Shown here: positions 1-8,517 of the stretch, in pieces | Position numbering within the stretch: the stretch's first letter is position 1 | Layout: every line of letters starts with the position of its first letter | NCBI GenBank assembly: GCA_027307235.1 | Contig: DAHUXH010000006.1 | Location: 109,862-173,861, forward strand | Length of the DNA stretch: 64,000 nt | DNA from: Vulcanimicrobiota bacterium | GTDB lineage: Bacteria > Vulcanimicrobiota > Vulcanimicrobiia > Vulcanimicrobiales > Vulcanimicrobiaceae | Reading direction: 5' to 3' | The notes under the pieces: generated by a model | The model's input: the letters and a program-made list of their open reading frames with translations, nothing else | Told to the model about the DNA's origin: nothing | Database searches by the model: none | Made by a program: the position numbers and the translations under genes

Positions 1-1832
1 CGGTGCCACGAAAACTCCGAGGCACGCAGAAGGCTACCCTCCTCCAATGTGAAGCGAAGTTCGTCGTTGTCTAACACCGCGCAAATGGCGGGAGCAAGAC
101 TTTCTGCTTCTGGAACCAGCAGGCCGCTCTTGCCATGAACTATGGCCTCCCTAAGGCCTGGAACCGCGTATGCGATCGCAGGCGTTTTACAGGCGTTTGA
201 CTCGATTACGGAGATGCCCCAGCCTTCCATCTCCGATGGCGTCACAGAAACCCAAGCTTGTTGCAGCAACGCGAGCTTACGTGAATCATCTACAAAGCCT
301 TCAAAGATCACCGCGTCGCCAAGTCCTGAGTTCATCACTTGAGCTTCCAAAGCTGGACGCGCGTCTCCGGCCCCTGCGATGCGCAACACGGCGTTAGGAA
401 CTTGGGTGCGCACCTCCGCGAAGGCAGCAATCAGCAAATCGACGCGCTTATATGTTTTTAGGCGACCTAAATAAAGCACTGTTGGCACCGGCGCTTTTTT
501 AGATGGCATTAGTGATGTGTCGACGCCACATCGGACCAAGCCGATATTTTGTTTCTTAATTCCTAGTTCGCACATTTGGCGACGCGTGTCTTCTGAAATT
601 GTGACAAATCGCGAATTTCGGTAAAGCCATGGAACGAGCTTCGCCTCGCACCACATCAGTGGATAGGCAATCAATGCTGGGAGGTGTTTGCGGAATACTT
701 CCTGATGCACGTGATAGACCAAACATATTCTTGGTTTTAAAGAATACAATGGAGAAAAAAAAGGTATTCCGTTTTCGGAATCGATCACGACATCGAAGCG
801 ATCACGCAAATCACGCAAGTACATCAGCGGCGCCAATGCATAGACTGAGAGTGCGTTTCCGACGCGCCTAATGCCAATGCCTTCGAGGTCTTCTCGTTCA
901 AGACAGCCCTTGAAGCCTGCGGTTAGCCATTCTACGTGGTGACCCCACTCCACCCAGCGGCGCGCCTGCTCGAAGAGATATGCTTCAGCTCCACCCGCTT
1001 GCGGATGCTTTGGGTCTCGCCAGTTCACGATCAAAATGCTTAAGCGATCGTGCAGGCGTAGTGGTGAGGTCGGGAAGCACCAATCAAAGAGTGGCACCGC
1101 CAACCTAACCAGCGAGTGATGCAACCGGAGACGGATGAGCGATGCGAGCATCCTTGCCGAGGATGGTATTAAGCGAACTCGCGAACCAGATGAATCGATC
1201 CAATGCGTTGGCACCTCTTTCACCTGTAAGCCACGGGATTTCAGCTGAAAAAGAAGATCGACATCGAATGCTAGATTGGCCGTTTCGATATCCCTCATCA
1301 CGCACTCGATTGCCGATCGGCGAAACACTTTCGCACCACACTGGGTGTCGGAATATGGAAGCCCAAAGAAGAGTCGCACCAACGCATTGAAACATCGGCT
1401 CGCGAGCCTTCTGGCAAACGGCTGACTGATTCCAATTAGTGATCCCTTTGCCCATCGAGATGCGATGATCCCATCTGCCTCGCCAATCGATTCAAAAAGC
1501 CGACGCATTTCAAATGCGCTGGTAGAACCGTCCGCATCGACGTAGCCAACGACTTCAGCCTGCGCGAGAAGGAATCCGGCTCGAACTGCTCCTCCCTTTC
1601 CCACTGCGTGGGGAATATCCACCAAATGTACGTGCGAGTGCTTCGTACGCACTGATTCAACAATGCTCTTCGTAGCATCGATGCAGCCGTTCAGCACGAC
1701 AATGACTTCCGAATCCAGAAAGGCTTCGGCATACTGTTCAAGCGTCTGCCGAATGCGATGCTGCTCGTTGTATGCTGGAATTACAACAGAAAAACGAGGA
1801 CTCTGAGAGCACCATGTTTCTTGCGTTATCAT
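1..1832 (-). CDS. Bifunctional glycosyltransferase, GT2 fused to GT4 (3' end outside window)
   Basis: One uninterrupted frame starts at ATG 1832 and is still open at base 1 (610 codons). Residues about 14-230 form a GT-A family 2 transferase: VVIPAYNE at 17-23, nucleotide-binding DADGS at 99-103 and a dolichyl-phosphate-glucosyltransferase-like DTQCGAKVF stretch. Residues from about 264 form a GT-B family 4 transferase, beginning LSILIVNWRDP with GGAEAY, then a donor-site YLGRLKTYKR ending near 463 and the SEMEGWG...E catalytic loop. The start overlaps the stop of the MurJ-family gene as ATGA, so the two are probably translationally coupled. Likely cytoplasmic, adding two sugars to a lipid-linked oligosaccharide. 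Base use is less G+C-rich than its neighbours. Substrates are unknown and the C-terminus is missing. Confidence 0.85.
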   Translation of the reverse strand, partial: MITQETWCSQSPRFSVVIPAYNEQHRIRQTLEQYAEAFLDSEVIVVLNGCIDATKSIVESVRTKHSHVHLVDIPHAVGKGGAVRAGFLLAQAEVVGYVDADGSTSAFEMRRLFESIGEADGIIASRWAKGSLIGISQPFARRLASRCFNALVRLFFGLPYSDTQCGAKVFRRSAIECVMRDIETANLAFDVDLLFQLKSRGLQVKEVPTHWIDSSGSRVRLIPSSARMLASLIRLRLHHSLVRLAVPLFDWCFPTSPLRLHDRLSILIVNWRDPKHPQAGGAEAYLFEQARRWVEWGHHVEWLTAGFKGCLEREDLEGIGIRRVGNALSVYALAPLMYLRDLRDRFDVVIDSENGIPFFSPLYSLKPRICLVYHVHQEVFRKHLPALIAYPLMWCEAKLVPWLYRNSRFVTISEDTRRQMCELGIKKQNIGLVRCGVDTSLMPSKKAPVPTVLYLGRLKTYKRVDLLIAAFAEVRTQVPNAVLRIAGAGDARPALEAQVMNSGLGDAVIFEGFVDDSRKLALLQQAWVSVTPSEMEGWGISVIESNACKTPAIAYAVPGLREAIVHGKSGLLVPEAESLAPAICAVLDNDELRFTLEEGSLLRASEFSWH

Positions 1833-3526
1833 GCGATTGGTGCGTCCCTATTCTCCGGGGGGCTGATGATGTTGCGTTCGAATTTTGCGAGGATGGCGCG
1901 GAGCGCGACTTCTAGTTCTTCGGCGCCAAGGAGTTTTGATGCGGCAATGAAGACGGCGCCGCCGATAACGATCTGACCGGTGAGATACCACGCGCGCGAG
2001 GCGAGGGTGGGATCGGGGTGCACGCCGAGCGCGGCGATCCAGTGCAGTGCCAGCACCATCGCGATCGATGCGACGACCACGCGCCCGACCGAAAGCAACA
2101 ACCGTTTCCAATCGAAGCCGCCGATCAAGCGCCAGACGAGCACGAACAGCATGACCGCCTGCATCGTTTGACTCACCGAATTTGCGAGCAGCAGCCCGCG
2201 CGCCCCCAGCGGTTGCAGCCACAGAAGCGACAGCAGCACGTTGACGACGACCGTGAACACCGAGATGGCGACCGTCCAGCCCGTCTCATTGCAAGCAAAG
2301 CAGCAACGCGTGAGCACGACGTTGGCCGCCAGCGCCAGCAGCCCCACCGCCGCGTAGGGCAACAAGCTTGCGCACAACAGTGCCGACGCTTCGGTGAACG
2401 ACCCTCGCTCGAAAAGTGCCTGCACCATCGGATACGCGAGCACCACCAGCGCGCAGGTCGCAGGAATAGCGATGAAGCCAACCAGCCGCAGCCCCATCTC
2501 CAGCGTGACGCCGATGGCTCGCCGGTTCTCGCGCGCAAAGTGGGCTGCAAGCATCGGGAAGAGCACGGTCGCGATCGCCGCCGCGAAAATCTGCTGGGGG
2601 AAGAACACCAGTTTCGTCGCGTAGTTCATTCCCGCCATGTATCCCGCCGAGAGCGTCGATGCGAAGAAGCGGTCGAAGAACAGGGCGATCTGCCCCGCGG
2701 CCGACCCGACGACGACGGGACCGAGCACGAGCCACACGCGCTGGAGACCGGGATGACGCAGATCGATGACCGGCCGGTACCGGCCGATCAGCAAGAACGA
2801 CGGAAGCTGCACCGCAAGCTGCGCGACCAGCCCCCACATCGTTCCGGTGACGAGCGCGAAGATTCCGATCTGCCGATCCATCAGCACGACGAACCCGATC
2901 GTCGCCAGGTTGACGGCGATGCCGGTCAGCGCGGTCGCGCGAAAGCGATGGTATGCGTTGAGCATCGCCGCGAGCACCCCGCTCAAGCTGACCGCGATGA
3001 TCGACGGCATCAAGATGCGCGTCATGTGAACCGCAACGCCCATCTGCGGCGCGGGGAAGCCGTGCGCGATCAGCGGCACGTAATACGGCGCGAGGATGTA
3101 TCCCACCACCGCACACACGCTCAAGATCAGCGCAAGTAGATTGACGATCGTGCTGCACAGCCGCCACGCTTCGTCTTCCTCACCGTGCGCGAGATACGAC
3201 GAAAAGGTCGGCACGAGCGCGGTCACGAGCGCGCCGTTGAAGACGCCGAAGAGAATGGTCGGGATGGTCGCGGCCGCGAGAAATGTGTCCATCTCCCACT
3301 GCGTACCGTAATACTTCGCGTTGATGACTTCGCGAAAGAAACCGAGCGAGGTCGAGCCGAGCGTCGCCGCCATGATGAAGAGCGTCGACCCCGCGATCGC
3401 CGCGCGAGCGGGTTTTGGACGCGGGCTGACAAGCCGCAGGCGCGCGTTAATGGGCGCCCTCCTTGAACAGCACCGCCGGGATGGTCTTGAGAATGAGCAG
3501 CAGATCGCCAAGCGGCGTCCATTCAT
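1829..3526 (-). CDS. MurJ/MVF-family lipid-linked oligosaccharide flippase
   Basis: A polytopic membrane protein of the MurJ (MviN) family in the MOP exporter superfamily. About 14 hydrophobic segments are visible after residue 45, starting with the family-like AAATLGSTSLGFFREVINA region and including SSYLAHGE and FFPQQIFAAAIATVLFP. MurJ flips lipid II, but here the gene lies between an initiating sugar-phosphate transferase and glycosyltransferases, so it may flip an exopolysaccharide repeat unit instead. The ATG at 3526 gives an Arg/Cys-rich extension lying over the 3' end of the upstream gene. The true start is probably near 3450, but no ATG, GTG or TTG is in frame there, so the start is unresolved. 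The stop overlaps the next start (ATGA). Confidence 0.85.
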   Translation of the reverse strand: MNGRRLAICCSFSRPSRRCCSRRAPINARLRLVSPRPKPARAAIAGSTLFIMAATLGSTSLGFFREVINAKYYGTQWEMDTFLAAATIPTILFGVFNGALVTALVPTFSSYLAHGEEDEAWRLCSTIVNLLALILSVCAVVGYILAPYYVPLIAHGFPAPQMGVAVHMTRILMPSIIAVSLSGVLAAMLNAYHRFRATALTGIAVNLATIGFVVLMDRQIGIFALVTGTMWGLVAQLAVQLPSFLLIGRYRPVIDLRHPGLQRVWLVLGPVVVGSAAGQIALFFDRFFASTLSAGYMAGMNYATKLVFFPQQIFAAAIATVLFPMLAAHFARENRRAIGVTLEMGLRLVGFIAIPATCALVVLAYPMVQALFERGSFTEASALLCASLLPYAAVGLLALAANVVLTRCCFACNETGWTVAISVFTVVVNVLLSLLWLQPLGARGLLLANSVSQTMQAVMLFVLVWRLIGGFDWKRLLLSVGRVVVASIAMVLALHWIAALGVHPDPTLASRAWYLTGQIVIGGAVFIAASKLLGAEELEVALRAILAKFERNIISPPENRDAPIA

Positions 3527-4118
3527 TCACATACCTGTTGTCGAGGTGCATCCATTCGTCGAACGCGACCTCGCTGCGGCCGTTGATCTGCCACAGACAC
3601 GTCACGCCTTGCGGCACGCTCAGCCGGCGCATCGCATAGGCGTCGTAATGGAGCACCTCGCTCGAGAGCGCGGGCCGCGGACCGACCAGCGACATGTCGC
3701 CGATCACCACGTTGAACAAATTCGGCAATTCGTCGATGCTCGTGCGGCGCAAGAACCCGCCGAGCGGATGCAGCCGCGGATCGTTGCGAATCTTGAACAC
3801 CGGGCCGTCAGCCTCGTTGAGGTGCATCACCTCAGCGCGCATCTCGTGGGCGTTGTTGACCATGGTGCGCAGCTTGAACATCATGAAGATCACACCGTTG
3901 CGGCCCACGCGCTCCTGCGCGAAGAACGGCGAGCTTCCGGTGACGGCGAAAACCGCGATCGCCGCGACGGCGATCACCGGCAGCGCGAGCAGCAAAAGGG
4001 CACAGCCCAAGAACACATCGATCAAGCGCTTGATCGTCCACCAATGCGCCGGCACGTGGCGCACCATCGCGAGGCCGTCGGCGGCGCGCGGCAGACGGTC
4101 CTCGGTGACGGCTTGCAT
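3447..4118 (-). CDS. Initiating sugar-phosphate transferase (polyprenyl-phosphate type)
   Basis: Bacterial sugar transferase family (PF02397; WcaJ/ExoY/RfbP C-terminal type). It transfers a hexose-1-phosphate from a nucleotide sugar to undecaprenyl phosphate, the first step of a surface polysaccharide. Visible features are the WWTIKRLIDVFLG start, one membrane segment, FFAQERVGRNG, FKLRTM, the RRTSIDELPNL catalytic region and MSLVGPRP. It has the short, catalytic-core-only length of about 223 residues. I chose ATG 4118 because it overlaps the deoB stop (TGATG); longer in-frame extensions run into deoB in another frame and look non-coding. The order matches an assembly operon with the flippase and glycosyltransferases downstream. 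Confidence 0.88.
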   Translation of the reverse strand: MQAVTEDRLPRAADGLAMVRHVPAHWWTIKRLIDVFLGCALLLLALPVIAVAAIAVFAVTGSSPFFAQERVGRNGVIFMMFKLRTMVNNAHEMRAEVMHLNEADGPVFKIRNDPRLHPLGGFLRRTSIDELPNLFNVVIGDMSLVGPRPALSSEVLHYDAYAMRRLSVPQGVTCLWQINGRSEVAFDEWMHLDNRYVNEWTPLGDLLLILKTIPAVLFKEGAH

Positions 4119-5230
4119 CAGGCGAAGGCTTCCATGACGGTCTTCCCAACGCGATCCAGTCCCTCGATGATACCCAGATCGGCGCCGGGTCCACCGCTCA
4201 GATGGATGAAGGGCACGAACTCGCGGGTGTGGTCGCTGCCGGGGGCCGTCGGGTCGCACCCATGGTCGGCCGTGAAGATGACCTGATCTCCGGGCCGCAG
4301 CCCCGCCTCCAGGCGCGGGATGAGCGCGTCGAGCGCCTCCAGCGCGTCGGCATAGCCCCGCACGTTGCGGCGATGACCGTACTTCGAGTCGAAATCGTTG
4401 AGATTCACGAAGATGAAGCCGCGTTCACAGGAGTCGAGCAACCCGAACGTCTTTTCCATCGCATCACGGTTATCGGCCACACGCACCGACGATGTAACGC
4501 CGTGGCCGCAGTAGATGTCGCAGATCTTGCCGACGGCATGCACCTCGATGCCACGTTCGGCTAGCGTGTCGAGCACGCTGGGCGGCGGTTCGACGGCATA
4601 GTCGCGGCGGTTGGCCGTGCGAACGAAGGCCCCGGGAGTGCCGAGAAACGGCCGTGCGATCACCCTGTTCACGTTGTGCGGCGCGACCAGCATCGCGCGC
4701 GCCCTTTCACACCAGTCATAAAGCGTGGGAAGCGGGACGATCTCCTCATGTGCCGCCACCTGGAAAACCGAATCCGCCGATGTATACAAGATCGGTCGTC
4801 CGGTCGCGATGTGCTCGGGTCCGAGTTCATCGATGATCTCCGTGCCCGACGCGGGCTTGTTCCCAAGCGGCGCCTTGCCGGTGATGCGCGTGAACTCCTC
4901 CACGATTTCCGGAGGGAAGCCATTTGGATAGGTCGGAAAGGGCACGGCAGTGATGATGCCGGCCATTTCCCAATGACCCGTGATGGTGTCTTTGCCACGG
5001 CTTCGCTCGCGCAGCCGCGCGACGCGCGCGCGCGGCGCCGGCATCGGGCGCACGCCCGCGATTTCCGTGAGGTTGCCCAGACCGAAACGCTCGAAATTGG
5101 GCAGGTGCAAGCCGCCGGCACGTCTAGCGACGTTACCGATGGTGTTGGCACCCGCAGCGTCGCCGTAGTCGCGGTAATCGGGTAACGCGCCGATGCCACC
5201 CGAATCTAAAACGATGGTTACCACTCGCAT
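4118..5230 (-). CDS. deoB: Phosphopentomutase
   Basis: Interconverts ribose-1-phosphate and ribose-5-phosphate (and the deoxy forms) in the cytoplasm, linking nucleoside breakdown to the pentose pathway. Alkaline-phosphatase superfamily. The DSGGIGALPD metal-binding start, the KDTITGHWEM motif holding the phosphorylated threonine, and the TADHGCDPT and SDHTREFVP metal ligands are all present. ATG 5230 gives 370 residues, slightly short for the family, and begins MRVVTIVLDSGG as expected. The upstream in-frame extension is low complexity. It heads a surface-polysaccharide operon, which is unusual; the related phosphorylase genes lie at 10042-11295 and 26581-27384. Confidence 0.93.
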   Translation of the reverse strand: MRVVTIVLDSGGIGALPDYRDYGDAAGANTIGNVARRAGGLHLPNFERFGLGNLTEIAGVRPMPAPRARVARLRERSRGKDTITGHWEMAGIITAVPFPTYPNGFPPEIVEEFTRITGKAPLGNKPASGTEIIDELGPEHIATGRPILYTSADSVFQVAAHEEIVPLPTLYDWCERARAMLVAPHNVNRVIARPFLGTPGAFVRTANRRDYAVEPPPSVLDTLAERGIEVHAVGKICDIYCGHGVTSSVRVADNRDAMEKTFGLLDSCERGFIFVNLNDFDSKYGHRRNVRGYADALEALDALIPRLEAGLRPGDQVIFTADHGCDPTAPGSDHTREFVPFIHLSGGPGADLGIIEGLDRVGKTVMEAFA

Positions 5231-7040
5231 AGAACTCTTCTCGCGTTTAGCGTTTCGGCGGCGTTCTGCCTGCCGTTGGGTGCCGCTGCTGCTGGCGTTC
5301 GCCGTCGCGCTCGCGGTGCGCGCGCCCGCACTCGCCACGGCATTGATCCGCTTGCATGCTGACAGCATTCGCTTTTATTACGACCGGTATCTGATCGAAG
5401 CCGACGGCGGCGTGCAAGTGACCACCGACGACGGGGTCTCGATCGTCGGCGATGCGTTTTCGATGGATCTCAAGCTCAATCGCTTCCTGGTTGCCGGACA
5501 CGTGCGCGTCGACGGCAAGACGGGCACCGTCACCGGCGCGGCGCTGGCCGACTTCGTCGACTTCAACCGCATCTATTTCGTGCCGATCACGAGCGAGCCG
5601 GATCGCTGGACGTTCTTGAACGACGATTTCGCGCACCCCGCCAAGGGTCGCGAGATGCCGGGCGACACCTTCGAATTTCCGGACACCTCGAACGCGACGC
5701 CGTTTCTCACCGCCGCCGGCGTCACCATCGGCGCACGTCAGTTCATGAGCTTTCGCACCGTGCGCCTCGCAGCGCTGCACCTGCCGCTCGAATCGTTTTA
5801 TCTCAATTTTTCGCAAAACCCGAACATCGTGCAAAACTCGCTCGCCGGAGCAACCTTGGATCTCACCTATGAGTTCGCGGGGAGCGCAAACGCGAATAGC
5901 GCGCTGCACCTGCGTTACGATCCATCGAACAAGACGTACTATTCGTTCGAACAGCATTTTGCCACGACCAAAGCCTACGCGGCGATCTCGGTCAATCCGC
6001 TGTCGCGCCCGCAGAAGTTCTACGATCTCAACGCCGGGGCGCGCGTCACGCCGACCTCGCAAATCTCGCTCTTCGCCCAAGAGAGCGCGTTTCAACTCGG
6101 CTTGACGCAGCCGCTCGATGCGCAACTGACGACGTATCTGACCGCGACGCAAGCGCTCAAGCACGCGAGCATTCAAGGCAGTTTTCAGGTGACGCGCTTC
6201 GCCTTGCTCCCGCCCCCGCCCAACCATCAAGGCTTCTACGGCGCGCCCGAGCATTTTTGGAATCCGCAACGCGAGTTCTTCGGGGCGCTGGGTTTGAGTT
6301 CGTTTCCCAAACGTGTCGGACGCCTGCCGCTCTTCTACTCCTACCGCTACGGCGTCGGCAACCAAAACGATCCCTACGGATTGCAGAACTACGGCAACGT
6401 CGTCTACACGTCGTGGTGGAGCAATTACGTCGGCACGACGGTCTATTCGCCGGGCATCAAGCTCGGCGACCACGACAACCCCTACAAGGTCTACACGCTG
6501 ACCGCGCTCTTCGACAAGCAGCGCACCACCTACAGTTTGCCGCACGCGCTTGAAACCGCGACGACGACGGTCGGCATCAGCCGTCTCTTGGGGAGCACGG
6601 CCACCGCGTCGCTGACCTACTCCATATCCCACAACGGCGACTACTACAAGAACGGGCAGCAGACCGCGTACGCACCGGTGATCCCGGTCGTCAACGGCGT
6701 GAGCTTCCCGGGATTCGCCGCCTTCCAAGGCGTCGCCACGCTGCACACGCTCTCCCTCAATGCGAGCTACGCTCCCTCGCCGAACCTCGCGTTCTTCATG
6801 CAAGCGCGCCAGCACGTCGACTTTCCGCGCGCGATTCCGCACCTCGTCCCGCTGCCGCCGACCAACGTTCTCGGCCAGCCGCTCATCGCGTCCTACGTCG
6901 GGCAGCCGCCCTACGACGCGAGCCTCGAAGTGCGCTTTCGCATTCTTCCGCATTACGCGCTGGACATCGGGCGCACGTACTACTTCGGGTTCGGCGGCTT
7001 GCGCTGGAATCCGCAGTTCGTCGTGCAGGTGACGCAATGA
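5214..7040 (+). CDS. OstA/LptD-like outer-membrane beta-barrel protein
   Basis: A secreted protein of about 608 residues. A signal peptide ends near ALA (PLLLAFAVALAVRAPALA). It is followed by an OstA/LptA-type jelly-roll segment (ADSIRFYYDRYLIEADGGV, then VSIVGDAF...LNRFLVAGHVRVDG) and a long run of alternating aromatic/polar strands typical of an outer-membrane barrel, ending in a hydrophobic strand. By family this resembles LptD, which inserts lipopolysaccharide, but I see no conserved LptD cysteines and the barrel is weakly similar, so the substrate is open. ATG 5193, ATG 5214 and GTG 5280 are possible starts; the first two overlap the divergent deoB 5' end. The next gene overlaps its stop by ATGA. 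Confidence 0.75.
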   Translation: MVTTRIELFSRLAFRRRSACRWVPLLLAFAVALAVRAPALATALIRLHADSIRFYYDRYLIEADGGVQVTTDDGVSIVGDAFSMDLKLNRFLVAGHVRVDGKTGTVTGAALADFVDFNRIYFVPITSEPDRWTFLNDDFAHPAKGREMPGDTFEFPDTSNATPFLTAAGVTIGARQFMSFRTVRLAALHLPLESFYLNFSQNPNIVQNSLAGATLDLTYEFAGSANANSALHLRYDPSNKTYYSFEQHFATTKAYAAISVNPLSRPQKFYDLNAGARVTPTSQISLFAQESAFQLGLTQPLDAQLTTYLTATQALKHASIQGSFQVTRFALLPPPPNHQGFYGAPEHFWNPQREFFGALGLSSFPKRVGRLPLFYSYRYGVGNQNDPYGLQNYGNVVYTSWWSNYVGTTVYSPGIKLGDHDNPYKVYTLTALFDKQRTTYSLPHALETATTTVGISRLLGSTATASLTYSISHNGDYYKNGQQTAYAPVIPVVNGVSFPGFAAFQGVATLHTLSLNASYAPSPNLAFFMQARQHVDFPRAIPHLVPLPPTNVLGQPLIASYVGQPPYDASLEVRFRILPHYALDIGRTYYFGFGGLRWNPQFVVQVTQ

Positions 7041-7867
7041 CGCTGCGGTCCGCCGCCGCGCGCGCTTTCGCAGGGCTCGCGCTCGCCGCGCTGATCGCGG
7101 CGAACGCGCCGCTGCGTATCACCGGCCAGTTGCTCGACTACGAACGCGGGTATGTGTTCTTCACGACCGGTGACGGTTTTCGCGTCGCGCCCAACGTGGA
7201 GATCGACGACTTCGCCACCGGTAAACCCTCGCCTCGAGAACCACGCGCGCGTTCATGGGCTCGCGCCACCTTCGACGATGCGGGGACGGTCGTCAAACTT
7301 GAACTTTCGCGCACGCGTTTGCCGGCCGAAGGCGACTATGCGGCCGTGCGTCATTTCGCGGTGGCGCTCTCGACGCCGGTTCCCAATCCCGAACTCGCTC
7401 CGCCGCCGTCGAGCTTCCTCGGCGGAAAGCACTACTCCGGAAAGCGCGTGACGGTCGTGTTCACCGTAGAGGTTCCGCCGAACACGCCGAGCACGGCGGT
7501 CGTCTATCTCACCACCGATGCCAACGCCTGGGATCCGCAAGCCATCCGCATGGACCGCCTGGATGCGCTGCACTTCCGCGTCGTGCGCGTGATGCTCTCG
7601 GGCACGCACCTGCAATACCTATACACGCGCGGTTCGCTGCAGAGCGTCGAGCGCGCGGAGAACGGGCTCGACCGTGCGCCGCACGTGCTCGATCTCACCG
7701 ATGCCGATAGCCGCACCGTCACCGACGTCGTGTATCGTTGGGCCGACGACGTCGTCGGCGGCACGCGTCAGATCGCGCCGGGCACGATTCCGACGCCATT
7801 CAATCCCAACCCGTTCCCGAATCTTCCGACCGGGCCGTCGCCGTTTCCCCGGCCTACTGGATTGTAA
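7037..7867 (+). CDS. Secreted protein with a CBM20-like starch-binding-type domain
   Basis: About 276 residues with an N-terminal hydrophobic signal segment (ARAFAGLALAALIAANAPL). Residues about 25-120 are a domain I do not recognise. Residues about 135-225 follow the CBM20 pattern: VEVPPNTPSTAVVYLTTDANAWDP, then LQYLYTRGSLQSVER, matching the family's P-x-TP, W-P and Y-x-x-RG-x-x-x-VE positions. The tail is Pro/Asn-rich. It starts at an ATGA overlap with the OstA-like barrel gene, so the two are likely co-translated and both exported. Binding of an alpha-glucan is an inference from the fold only. Confidence 0.65.
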   Translation: MTLRSAAARAFAGLALAALIAANAPLRITGQLLDYERGYVFFTTGDGFRVAPNVEIDDFATGKPSPREPRARSWARATFDDAGTVVKLELSRTRLPAEGDYAAVRHFAVALSTPVPNPELAPPPSSFLGGKHYSGKRVTVVFTVEVPPNTPSTAVVYLTTDANAWDPQAIRMDRLDALHFRVVRVMLSGTHLQYLYTRGSLQSVERAENGLDRAPHVLDLTDADSRTVTDVVYRWADDVVGGTRQIAPGTIPTPFNPNPFPNLPTGPSPFPRPTGL

Positions 7868-8426
7868 CCGACGTCGTGCGCGCGGTGGCCTTGCCCTGCG
7901 TGTCGCGCGCGATGATCTGCACGTCGAAGTTTCCGCGAATGAAGAACGGAAGACTCGGAACCGTGTAAGTCATCCGAAAATCGCCGCCGCCGACTTTATT
8001 CATCGTCGTGCTGTACCCGGCGATCCGAACTTCAACGCTCGCGATGTCGAGTGTGGTGCGCACCTCGCCCGCTACGACGTCGCCCGAGTGAATCACGGTC
8101 GGATTAAGCGAGACGGCGAGAATGCGCAGAACCCCCGGCGTCGGTGTCGCGGAAGGGAGCGCTGCGGGTGCGGACGGGGATGGCGGCAGCGCGCTCGGCT
8201 GGGCCGGCACCTGGGACGGCGCGGGCGATGCCGTCACGGTCACCGGAATCGTCGGCGTCGCCGATGGCGTTGTCGTTGGCGTTGCTGGCGGCATCGCTGA
8301 AGCGGCCGGCATGGCGGTCGCCACCGGCGCAGGCGTTGTCTGGTCGGTAGGCCGGTTTTGCGCGGTGGTACACCCGGTCAGTATCGCAGCGGTCACGGCT
8401 AGGAGGACGATGGGTGTTGTACGCAT
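7854..8426 (-). CDS. Lipoprotein with Pro/Thr/Ala-rich linker and Ig-like domain
   Basis: A 190-residue predicted lipoprotein. The signal peptide ends in the lipobox LTGC (Cys19). A linker of roughly 75 residues very rich in Pro, Thr, Ser and Ala follows, then a C-terminal beta-sandwich-like domain (ILAVSLNPTVIHSGDVV...VTIQ) resembling bacterial Ig-like or filamin-type repeats. It converges with the CBM20-like gene and overlaps its end by 14 bases. The linker would let the globular domain stand off the membrane. Function unknown. Confidence 0.7.
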   Translation of the reverse strand: MRTTPIVLLAVTAAILTGCTTAQNRPTDQTTPAPVATAMPAASAMPPATPTTTPSATPTIPVTVTASPAPSQVPAQPSALPPSPSAPAALPSATPTPGVLRILAVSLNPTVIHSGDVVAGEVRTTLDIASVEVRIAGYSTTMNKVGGGDFRMTYTVPSLPFFIRGNFDVQIIARDTQGKATARTTSVTIQ

Positions 8427-8517
8427 GGAACGTGTCCTCCCAACGTACGTCGCCGGTCACGAGGTTCCCGCACCCCGGGCAGCGTTGGCCCGCTCCGTCG
8501 TCGAATGAGCGGTCGCG

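Noticed and set aside
2018..3139. 373-codon frame on the plus strand across the MurJ-family gene
   Set aside because: It is a high-G+C shadow: Arg/Asp/His-rich with no domain, antisense to a clear membrane protein.
5247..7037. 596-codon minus-strand frame opposite the OstA-like barrel
   Set aside because: Composition is low-complexity Arg/Glu/Val, no signal peptide or motif; the plus-strand barrel explains the region.
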